Shown piece by piece: positions 55,830-64,000 of a DNA stretch of 64,000 bases. The notes beneath the pieces were generated by a model. The model saw only the letters and a program-made list of their open reading frames with translations, was not told where the DNA came from and ran no database searches. Both the position numbers and the translations under genes were made by a program. This stretch comes from Blattamonas nauphoetae (lineage: Eukaryota > Preaxostyla > Oxymonadida): contig JARBJD010000008.1 of assembly GCA_033064195.1 (NCBI GenBank), positions 372,001 to 436,000 of the forward strand. The letters are read 5' to 3'. Numbering within the stretch: position 1 is the first letter of the stretch; every line of letters starts with the position of its first letter.

Positions 55830-57640
55830 AAGGTTCAGAAACCGTGAGATCAGGACAAGTCGAAATCAAGTCTTCTATCATATCTCTCAACCACTCTCAT
55901 CAATGGTACAAGTCTTGAAATAATCGATCAATCCATACTCCCTTCATGTTAACCTCATCCACAACATCAACAAAAAGAAACACCAGTTGCTCGTGGCGAA
56001 TCGAAAGCGATCCCGATGTGTGAGAATACAGCCCGTTGTGCTGTTCAGTGTGTGGACTGGACGGAAGACAGAATCGGAATAGGTCTTCTGTGTGAAGATG
56101 GAAGTTAGAATTGCTCTTCGATTCATGGGAATGTCTCCAAATCGGAAGTGACTCATCTCAGGAGGAAATGAGTGTCCGTTGTGGATCAGGAAGAGGATCC
56201 AGAAGCGAACTCGATGCGTCTGTTCGGAGAAGGGCAACTTTAGGTTGGATTGGCAACCGTGACAAAAGTAAAAGGCCGATCTGCTTGTGCCTCAACAACA
56301 CCAGGACCGTTTTGGGTTCGTGAAAGATTGAATTTGGAGAAGTGAAGAGGAACAAGATTTCCATCTTCGTCTCTGATTTGGTTGTACGTTATACAACCAC
56401 AGCAATACATCATTGATCGCTCTCCCGTCGCAGTCACCTCAACCTTCATTCAACACAACAAATGGAATCGTCAGATGGAGTGGATATTAGTTCGCTCTTT
56501 GGTAGTTGGAAGGGTCCTTTGACGGATCAGTTTTCTTGAACTACACCTGCCATACTGTCTGTCAAATCCTCTCGCTGGTGGTATCGGAATCCCTGTACGT
56601 CTGACAAGACTTGAACACGACCAGATTGACTTCTCTTTATCACGATGATGGTGCGATGAGCAACTCTCCAAAGATCCCTTTGAATACGGGATTGTTAAGA
56701 AGCAAGGTGTCTTATTGATTAGAGATGGGAGTGGAGTTGTTAAGGAGCTCGATTGAAGATATCGACAGAGTGTGGATCGGATGTGAAATTGATTAAAAGT
56801 AAATCAGGACTGCTTCTTCGATTCAGGCACACATTAGAATCCAATCAGACCTTCGTTAGCATCAGAAGGATTCGGACTGCGAATGAGATTTGTAGAACCT
56901 CCCACATCGCTCTCACATTCGTATTTGATGTGGACAGCCAGGAGATTGTGATCTATTCGTTTCTCCGAGGTGCCAACTCCGAGTGATATGATGAAAAGGA
57001 CAGAATGTTCTGCTGTTTATACCACGCCAATGTACAACTACGGAAACGGAGACAATTGATCGATACTGTGTCGAGGAGGAACTCTAAGATGTAGATGGAT
57101 GAATGACTGACAACAAACAACGTTTGTCATCCTTCTCAAACACGCGCAGCCACATTCTCTGGAAAAGAGTCTCGATGATGGGGATCATCAATCAAGAAAT
57201 GTGAGGGAGATGGATTGATGAAATGGAGATGTCGGCGATGGGAGTGGGACTATATCACAGGACAAACTGTCATGAACAGATCGTATACAGCCCATCGTTC
57301 TTCCCATATCGCTCCTTACGAAGAAGTTGTCAGTATGAAGGATGAGTGAGGAGCGGAGATACAGGGTCTCGACGAGCAAGTACATGGCGTCACCAATGGC
57401 TCCCTCGCCAAGTTGAACAGACACCGATTTAAAATGCGAGCAGGAAGGCGGGTGGACAGATATCGCGATAACGATCGCTTGATTTGTCAGAGTATGTTGA
57501 TGTGAATATCCATCAACATGGCAGTGTGAAGGAGACTCTCGTCAGGGCATGTCCTCACTCGATTTGGAAAGCGAGAAGAGAGAGGAAGGACGAGAGCTGG
57601 GACCAATTCGGGTCGAAGAGGGGGAGTTGGGTTGAGAAAT
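55830..57640. other. Element interior, broken coding stretches on the minus strand
   Basis: Minus-strand 56237-55944 (HFRFGDIPMNRRAILTSIFT) and 56449-56240 (MKVEVTATGERSMMYCCGCI) read like protein but do not connect. No family is recognised. Confidence 0.3.
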
Positions 57641-57647
57641 TGTGATG

Positions 57648-57775
57648 TGGGGGCGTCTCCTTCTTGAAAGAGTCCCATAAAACTCAGGCAAGCAATACAC
57701 TTTCGTGAAGTTGAGGGGCGTCTCCTTCTTCGAAAGAATCCTGTAACCTTGGGCATGTAATGCACTTTCAGATGC
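57648..57775. repeat. Two-unit ~65-bp tandem repeat
   Basis: GGGCGTCTCCTTCTT at 57651 and 57717 starts two units, each ending in GCAATACACTTTC / GTAATGCACTTTC; identity about 75 percent. Confidence 0.7.
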
Positions 57776-57824
57776 GATGGGGCTCTCACATCACAGCCAG
57801 AAGTATCAACTCAACTCCCCACCA

Positions 57825-58346
57825 ATGTCGGAGTAACAGAACTTGCTATCAGGAGGTGGCAGCCCCGAAGGGGGTCACGGCCAAAGAAGGTCATACCTTT
57901 GGAACAAGGACAAGAAGGCTTCTTCCTTTCTATTCTCTCTTTTGCTTCTTTATAGCTTTACCTTTCAAAATTCACTGTGTTGATGAGCCCTCGTTTGGAC
58001 TTGGAGTGACCAGGGGGAACTCCTCCAAGACAAACGAGTGCTCATCAACCTTGAGCTCTGCCACACAACCTGGCAAGTTCTGGCTTTTTCACTTCACCTC
58101 GTCTCATTAGACCATTTGGCAAGTTTTTGTTCCCTGTTAGGGATTTCTTGCCCACATAACCTTTTTTGCTTTCATCAACGGCCCCATTTTGGGGTAAACC
58201 AACCTGTGAACTCTAAGTTCCCCGTTGGGTTTATTAGGGACAGATAAATCTTTTATTTTGTTTCCTTGAATCTCATGATCGGCCAGCCCGTACTACACTT
58301 CATGGGATATTCACTGTGTTGATGAGCACTCGTTTGTCTTGGAGGG
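57825..58346. repeat. Structured repeat R, copy 2
   Basis: This is the counterpart of 18990-19565 with the same order of blocks: AGAACTTGCTATCAG; a GTGGC/GTCAC stem enclosing CCCCGAAGGGG; GGCC; a pyrimidine tract; the motif GTTGATGAGC..CTCGTTTG three times (57978 direct, 58022 inverted, 58318 direct); CTGCCACACAACC; and GCCCCATTTTGGGG followed by GTAAACC near 58180. It lies inside the MULE-like element. Confidence 0.65.
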
Positions 58347-59640
58347 AGGACGAGGAAGGGATGGCGTGTGTGTTTGAGATTATGGTGGAAGAGCAGGGCG
58401 ACACAAAGACTCTCTTTCGCCAATTTTCACTCAACGCGAATCCATTCTCGAACCAGCGGATGGGAACGATTCGGATTGATATACAGGAGAGAGTGGGAGA
58501 GATGCTCAGATGAAGTGAAGTGGAGCGGAAAAGAGAGGATACAGTCCAGATTTTGGTGGAAGCACGAACACAGACACTTTATTCTCCTCCTCATTCGTCT
58601 TCCACATCGAACGTCCAATCAGTCCTCAGCCTCCAACAGACGCCATCCACATCATCAAAGCCACAGTTCATCTCGCAAACTTGCATCTCGGCTGTCCTGC
58701 TCAACTCTTCGCCTCTCACCGACTTGGCTAGCATTGTTGCCGAAGTCGATGCCAACGAAGTGTTCATGCTTCACAAGACGAACATGCTGGAAGAGATCGG
58801 AGCAGAGAACGAGCTGATGGAGAGGTCGTGTGCCGGAATGATGGACTGGATTGGGATGGGCGGGCTGCCAGATGTGGACGAGGAAGAAGAAGAGAGGCGG
58901 AAGGAGACAGAGGCGAAGGAAGAGGAGGAGCGGCTGAGAGAGGAGAGGAAGGAGCAAGAATTGAACAAAGTGGCAGAGGAGACAAACGAACAGGAGAAAA
59001 GAGCGAAAGAGGCACAACCCCCAACTTCGGACGAACACCCATCTCACATCCCACTCCACTACCGTCTGTGTCGCCGCCCGTCCTCCATCATTCCTCTCTC
59101 CCCTCCACACGGCCCTTCTCCACCTTACCCCTCCACATCCTCCCTCGTCCAATACAGCTCGTACTTGTCTCCCTCCCGCCCCATCTCAACCAACTCCCTC
59201 GCTCCATCAGCGCTGGGGTAATGAGGAGTTACTGATGATCCGAAGCGATGTGCAGGCCACACACAACGAGGATAACAGAGACGAGCTGGATCAATACAGC
59301 TACAGTCTGCTCGGAGACTATGAGTGATGCGTGGGAGGGTGTGTGGGGAACAAGGAGAAGCGGAAAGAGCTGGACGAGCTTTGGGGAGTGATCCGACAAG
59401 CGAAGAAGATCACGATTCGTCTCTGATCGCATTGGTCACTCTTCCCGACCAAACACTCAACATTCACATCAATACATGAAAAGACAAAGAGGAATCTGAA
59501 AGCGATGGAAGAAGGAGATGCACAGAGCAGTGTCGCAACAGGCCAGTCGGAAGTGGCTGTGTCAGTGGAGCAGGCGAAGAAGGCACGTGAGGAGCTGGAG
59601 AAGTAGATTGAGTCGACAATGTCTCTTCCATGTGCGATGA
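58316..59640 (+). pseudogene. Fragment of a gene for an acidic, coiled protein
   Basis: Plus-strand stretches in order are EDEEGMACVFEIMVEEQGDT (58345-58512), then LTDLASIVAEVDANEVFMLH and NELMERSCAGMMDWIGMGGL followed by a long Glu/Arg/Lys helix (58690-59010), a proline/serine-rich run, and after 59221 LLMIRSDVQATHNEDNRDEL, KRKELDELWGVIRQAKKIT and GQSEVAVSVEQAKKAREELE. The main frame at 58520-59221 is open for 233 codons, but TGA and TAG codons break the later part. No family is recognised. The 3' end abuts the right inverted end, as if cut there. Confidence 0.45.
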
Positions 59641-59654
59641 TCTGAAAGATGATT

Positions 59655-60206
59655 GATCGAGAGTGGGAAAACGAATGCGAAAGTTTTGAGAATGGGTGAA
59701 TGGACAATGAGAAAAGATGAAGAAGAAGCATCAAACATGTCATTATTATGTTGTATGTTAAGTTATTTTGGAGAATAATGTCTGAATTTGAGAAAAAAGC
59801 AGGATCGTGATTGCCCGCTCATCAGCAACATTCTGTTCATCGCAGAGCCTTTCTGAAAAGTTTAAACAAAAATCGGATTGAAAAGAGAGAGAATCTGTGA
59901 TCGTTGACAAAAATGTTTCAAAAACGAGAAAAAGTGCCGATGACCAACCTCGATCCCGGGACCGAGGGTTGAAAGTCCCGCGTTCTAACTCCCTAATCCA
60001 CACATGTTCAAAAATTGATCCACCTTCAATCCCCTTGTCCTTGAGATTCTTCCCCTGTGGCCCGAGATTTTCCCCTGTGATTGAGATTTTCCCCTGTGAT
60101 TGAGATTCTCCCCTGTGATTGAGATTCTCCCCTGTGATTGAGATCTTCCCCTGTGATCGAGTTTTTCCCCTGAGCTCGAGTTTTTCCCCTGAAAATTGAG
60201 ACACCC
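59655..60206. repeat. MULE-like right inverted end
   Basis: Inverted copy of 51841-52375 with one more tandem unit. Confidence 0.92.
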
Positions 60207-60619
60207 GAGATAGTGTGGTGGTTGAATCTCTATTTTTCTTGGGATTGGAATTGGTGTTGCCTCGGGAGGACTTCGAACAAATGGTAGTGAAGTCACATCG
60301 CGATGACATTGTTGATATGCATTGTATGCTTGTTCGCAGTGTTTTATACCAATTTTTGATGCTAAGAATCCTTTTACAAACTGTTGTACGACTCTTTTTC
60401 CGTCATAAATTGGCAAATCAGTGGAAATTTCTCCATTGAACCAATCCTCGAATTATGTTTCATCATCTGCATTACATAGTCCATGTGAATCAGAGACTTG
60501 ATAGATCAGCAATAAGTTTGTTGGAGACCACAATCGACAGGGAATCTTAGATTTAGAGTGTTGTGTACACTGACGAAGTCTGTTCGCTATTGTATTGATT
60601 TCTTGTAGATCCATTTATT

Positions 60620-60790
60620 CAAAACTTAAGTTTGGACTTACAGTCCGCATTAAATGCATAAAGTGTGAGGAAATCCACAAAAGTCAATGGTCAACCCACG
60701 AGTAATCCATTTCAATGAGCTCCAGTGTTCCATAAGTCCTTTTTTCTTGAAAGTGTGAGAAAGGAGAAGTCTCATTGAGATTTAACTGAT
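60620..60790. other. Nothing assigned
   Basis: No coding or repeat signal between the Polinton relic and the pogo fragment. Confidence 0.3.
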
Positions 60791-60799
60791 CATAAGATT

Positions 60800-61260
60800 A
60801 ATTATTCCCTCATCGACCACCGGACTGGAGTGAGTCTGAGCTTCACAAACTCCTGGCAACAGAGGAATACCGTGAAGAAAAGACAATGATGGACAAAGCG
60901 ATAAAGTTGAAAAACAAGACAGGTGCCTCCGTGGCGATCCTTGAGAGCACATCAGCAGGGTCGCCAAATTCAGCGAGTTGGAAGACCTACACATTTGAAC
61001 GAAGAAGCAGAGCTGGAACTGATCGAGGAATTGAAGGAGAAAAGAGCCAAACATGAATACGTCCCCGTGTCTTCACTAGTGAAACCAGTATCCGTTTCTC
61101 ATTTCTGATTCCCTTCGTAGGCGCAATCAATTCAACAAAAACATCACGAAGAAGGCTTTCGAAGTCCAATGATCAAAAAATCGTATCGTTTCGGGAAAAC
61201 CCGAGAATCCAAAAAAAACGCGAGAATGTCTGGTCTCCACCACATTTCACCCATTTTAAT
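60800..61260 (+). pseudogene. pogo-like transposase N-terminal fragment
   Basis: Plus strand 60830-60960 encodes LHKLLATEEYREEKTMMDKA followed by KLKNKTGASVAIL. In another frame RVGRPTHLNEEAELELIEEL carries the second HTH block seen in the other family members (NGRPSRL.., GCSGHPPLL..). An intron with a GTGAAA donor after VPVSSL (61078) and an acceptor CTTCGTAG (61119) is followed by AQSIQQKHHEEGF, the same junction as in the two other copies. The catalytic domain is absent. Confidence 0.6.
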
Positions 61261-61617
61261 TTCACTTCTTTTTTTCGATGAATGTAGTATGCTCTTTTGG
61301 AAAAAACACAAAAAACTCAATTCAAGAGTGAAAAATGGAGTTTAAAAACTTTGATAGTTGTGAGGTGTTGGTCCATACTGCAGTCAGAGAAAGTGTTTCT
61401 TCTACTCGTCATCGTCGTGTACCACCTGAATTTGAGACTTTTTTTGCTCAGGAATGGGTAAATCTGGTGTTGATTCATCTCTCTTGCATGGTTGGATAGG
61501 CAGTGAGAGGCATACATCTTTGGAAGCTGGCATAGTCGACACTTTTTGATGTCGATGCGGAAGGAACGCATCTAAAGTTGTTTGTTTCGACTTCACAGAA
61601 AGTGTCGGTGCTGTTAA

Positions 61618-63638
61618 AGTCCTAAATATACCCGCGATGGGGAATAAACCCGATAGTGTCATTCTTTATCGCTCATTCGCTTTTTGTGACCCATTTCACA
61701 AACGACACGTCCTCCGTCCTTATTAATGCGTTTTTTTGGAATAATGAAACAGTCTCTGAAGAAAAGTGCCATTGTGAGTAGAAAAATGAGAGAAACTGTG
61801 AGTTAGCTTGTTTATTTGGTGGAAGAAAGTCAGAAGTTAACGGTGGATCGTTTTTTAGAATTGTAGGTGAACTGCTCCATCTCAAGAATCGCTTCTGATG
61901 GAGTGGGAGGCCCTGAGACTTTTCTTTTCACTTTTATAACATGAGGTCGAGTGGGCGATGGTTGAGCCTCCTGAATTTGTGGTGCTTGAATGATCAATCG
62001 GAGACGGTCTGGTTTAGATAAGTTTGGATCGATTGGTTGTTCGTCAGATACATCAAGGAGACGTCCAACATATTTTGGGATGAGATGAGTCAACATAGGT
62101 GAGTTAGGAGGTGATTGAGGCGGAGTACTTTTTCGCTCCTCGATTCCACTATGGCCCGCTCTTTTCGGAATTTTGGAGATTTCCGAGGAGAGCTTCGATT
62201 GAGAGCGGAAATATTCCAGTTGCGGAGAACGATGCATGAATAATATCTGGAGTGGTAGATTTTGCAAATGCTCCAGGCAACGCGGCCACTAAAGCTGTTT
62301 TAAACTCCTGTTCGGAACATCCTGGAGGTGGCAGGAACGTTGTAGACAGGATTTGCTTAAATGATCCAAAAACATACTGGTCTAGAGGTGCACAAATGTG
62401 AGAAGTGTGAGGAGGAATCAGGATCATACCAATGTTATGATCCTTTAGAAGCCGAATCGCCCGATCTGATGTATGTGAGGAACAACCATCTGTGATTATT
62501 AATGCAGTTTTTCCCTGTTTGTGGAGCCTTTGTCTCAGTTGGTCGATTTCTGGAATCAACGACGATTCCACGATTTCTTCAAATATCGCCTTCGTCATCC
62601 ATCCTGTTCCTTGTCGGATGATTTTAAACCCGTGAATCTCCAAGTTGATGAATTCATGACGGTCTATTTTGCGTGGATACAGCAGGATAGGTGAAAGTGG
62701 AATTCCCTTCGTGGACACTGTGACGAAGAGTGTGACATTTTCATGTCTTGGAATGGAGGGAGAAAGGATCTCTGGGTTGTCTGTTGAGGTGACACGCTGT
62801 GATTTGTCATTTTGATGAACAACGACTGAGGTTTCATCACAATTTAGAATAAGATCAGAATCGATGTGAAACTCCGAAAGAGTTTCACCTAGTAGCGAAA
62901 TCCAGTATTTCATTGTTCCTTCCGTTGAAGCTTCGATCCTAGAATTTTCTGTGAAATGAGGTTTGAAACTCTGGAGTTCTTTGTGTCTTTCGATGAAACC
63001 ATTTAGCCACTGCCTTGATAATGGAGGTCTCGTTGAGTCGAATCGTCCACTGCTTTCCTCCATATCCTTTGCCTAAAGAGATACAAAGAATAAAATTGGG
63101 ACTTTTTGCAGTATTTTAGTTTTGTCGATGTTCCCAGATTTTTTGATCTCGTCCAGGGAAAATTCGACCAGTTCTTTTTCTTGATGCTGTAAAAGTCGGG
63201 ATGGCCGACCATTCTTCGCAATATCTCTGTTTGTCTTTTCTGCTTTCTTTGCTCTTGATAGTTGATGCACAGAACACACATCTGCTTTTTCGAGCATCGT
63301 TCCCGGAATACTATGGTCACGCTGGATTTGTAGTCCCCGCTGGACGCGATTCGGTATCAATCTGTATTCTTGCTGTGATGCGAGTTTCGATATAGTGGAT
63401 ATCTCTGGTTGACTGTACTTTTCTGATCTTGACATAAAAATGGTATGGTCAACACCGTTGATGATGGAATCAAAAAGAACAATTCCACCTTCAAATGATC
63501 CACTCGACTTAAATTCCAAAAAACGCAACAAATGACGCGATTCTACACGAGAAATAGAAATATTAATTCATCGAAAAATGCAGCCTCCCAGATGAGATCT
63601 ATCGGGTTTATTCCACATCGCGGGTATATTTAGGACTT
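61618..63638 (-). mobile_element. pogo/Tigger-like DNA transposon, nearly intact
   Basis: Inverted ends AAGTCCTAAATATACCCGCG at 61618 and the inverse at 63638 match over 40 bp with one mismatch. TA flanks both sides (61616-61617 and 63639-63640). It carries one minus-strand transposase gene filling most of the 2.02 kb. It is inserted in an open reading frame that continues across the empty TA site. Confidence 0.9.
61830..63435 (-). CDS. pogo-like transposase (HTH plus DDE_1), one intron
   Basis: The start MSRSEKYSQPEIST at 63435 is preferred over the upstream ATG because the relic at 44950 starts similarly (MSSADPQYL). The N-terminal half has EYRLIPNRVQRGLQI and the HTH block NGRPSRLLQHQEKELVEF. 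A 30-nt intron (GTCCCA..CTTTAG, 63115-63086 approximately) separates ILQK from AKDMEESSGRF. Then come SRQWLNGFIERHKELQSFKP, the first catalytic Asp in LILNCDETSVVV, the second in ALIITDGCSSH and the third in HICAPLDQYVFG, a DD35D spacing. The C-terminal blocks are LPGAFAKSTTPDIIHASFSA and GIFPLSIEALLGNL. The frame stops with TAG at 62149, while a serine/proline-rich tail continues in the next frame to 61830, so a single frameshift near 62155 is likely. The catalytic core is complete. Confidence 0.85.
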
Positions 63639-63833
63639 TAACGGCGTAAGGAGTTTTCCTGATGCTGTTTGATCTGCTTCTTTGGCCATTTCTCGCATCT
63701 CCTCAAGAGAAAACTTCGTTTTTCCGAGTTGATCACGCACTGATACTCCTTCTTTCTTTTGAATTTTTTGCAATCCGTAGGTGATCAGCCTACAGTCAAA
63801 ATGATCACTGCCTTGACTTTTCCGGCACTTCAT

Positions 63834-64000
63834 TTCTTCACTTTTTCATGCTCTATTATGCAAAATTTAGGAAACAAAGGATATTGGGAAACAGCACGAA
63901 AGGATATACAGGCGAGGTGTAAAGAGAAACTTGGTAAAGTCCTGGGTGGACGTGCGTTCACCCTTCTCTCTCGAAAACACCTGTCCACACGGTTAGAACG
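63834..64000. other. Repeat relic at the window edge
   Basis: Resembles 37470-37580 (CTTGACTTTTCCGG, CATTTCTTCACTTTTTCATG, GATATACAGGCGAGG). It is cut by the end of the window. Confidence 0.4.

Larger units (their letters stand above)
51841..60206. mobile_element. MULE-like element, 8.37 kb, 9-bp target duplication, carrying cellular gene fragments
   Basis: GAGATAGTG occurs at 51832-51840 and 60207-60215, a perfect 9-bp target duplication. The inverted ends, 51841-52375 and 59655-60206, begin GGGTACCTCAATTTTCAGGG / GGGTGTCTCAATTTTCAGGG and are nearly identical over ~535-552 bp. The length difference is one extra unit of an internal 18-19-bp tandem repeat (CACAGGGGAAAATCTCAAT). Long ends plus a 9-bp duplication are the hallmark of Mutator-like elements. 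No MuDR transposase is recognisable inside; instead there are pieces of an ABC transporter gene, an acidic coiled protein gene and others. It is inserted in a Polinton fossil. Confidence 0.92.
47340..60620. mobile_element. Polinton/Maverick fossil, split by a MULE-like element and a MITE
   Basis: Polinton parts occupy about 47340-51840 and resume at about 60207-60620. Plus-strand capsid-type genes lie at 47370-48885. Minus-strand frames at 49740-51815 include a retroviral-type integrase. A small minus-strand protein lies right of the inserted element. The DNA polymerase B and packaging ATPase genes are not seen, and no terminal inverted repeats were found, so the copy is partial. It is broken in several places and is older than both of its insertions. 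Confidence 0.75.
61402..63833 (-). pseudogene. C-terminal tail of an older element, split by the pogo insertion, with a PIP-box-like motif
   Basis: Minus-strand 63833-63639 encodes KKEGVSVRDQLGKTKFSLEE and ends ...GKLLTPL at the pogo element. On the other side, 61617-61402 continues TAPTLSVKSKQTTLDAFLPH and ends VVHDDDE-stop. With the element and one TA removed the two halves form one open frame. QTTLDAFL fits the PCNA-interacting pattern Q-x-x-L-x-x-F-L. An acceptor-like TGACTGTAG precedes the first half. A transposase tail is likely from its neighbours, but the catalytic part is not in the window. Confidence 0.6.

Noticed and set aside
52376-59654. A MuDR-type transposase gene inside the MULE-like element
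   Set aside because: No stretch with recognisable MULE DDE blocks or a SWIM-type zinc finger was found on either strand.
1-64000. Alternative genetic code with TAR read as glutamine
   Set aside because: Several intact frames of 350-970 codons use CAA/CAG for Gln and contain no TAA or TAG.

Overview
The window is eukaryotic and looks like a gene-poor, transposon-rich stretch of a protist genome. Coding exons are split by short introns (about 30-130 nt, mostly GT..AG with pyrimidine-rich 3' ends), codon use is standard in the long intact reading frames, and there are no bacterial operons or ribosome binding sites. The tandem family of ~360-residue proteins at 0-8 kb, the secreted parallel beta-helix protein at 30-34 kb and the mix of DIRS, Polinton, pogo, Merlin, MULE-like and hAT-like elements fit an oxymonad flagellate. 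From memory the ~360-residue family matches hypothetical proteins of Blattamonas nauphoetae; that assignment is inference, not a search result.

Layout. 0-7.6 kb: three direct tandem paralogues of one family; the first is cut by the window edge, frameshifted and split in frame by a 2.25-kb transposon that carries an intron-containing gene unrelated to transposases. 8-12.7 kb: a GC-richer minus-strand gene or pseudogene, interrupted by two nearly identical 521-bp MITEs in tandem. 12.75-17.28 kb: a complete-looking DIRS retrotransposon. 17.3-20.0 kb: a 226-bp tandem array, a structured repeat and a minus-strand gene. 20.1-24.0 kb: an element with 180-bp identical inverted ends carrying a broken Ca2+-ATPase gene. 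24.3-29.7 kb: an apparently intact multi-exon gene joining a UBR-type zinc finger to a TLDc domain. 30-34 kb: a large beta-helix protein gene with a nonsense codon. 34.8-46.6 kb: a transposon graveyard (an element with 8-bp target duplications, a Merlin transposase, three pogo-like transposase relics, two 600-bp MITEs, a foldback element). 47-60.6 kb: a Polinton fossil into which an 8.37-kb MULE-like element (9-bp target duplication, ~540-bp inverted ends) has inserted, the latter carrying fragments of an ABC transporter gene and others. 60.8-64 kb: pogo elements nested in pogo relics.

Common thread: three separate TIR elements (429-2676, 20111-23992, 51841-60206), each with a different end type, carry pieces of ordinary cellular genes and no transposase that I can recognise. 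This is the Pack-type, gene-capturing architecture best known from plant MULEs. Most other inserts are non-autonomous. Insertion boundaries could be read base by base because several elements sit inside reading frames that resume exactly after removing the element and one target copy.
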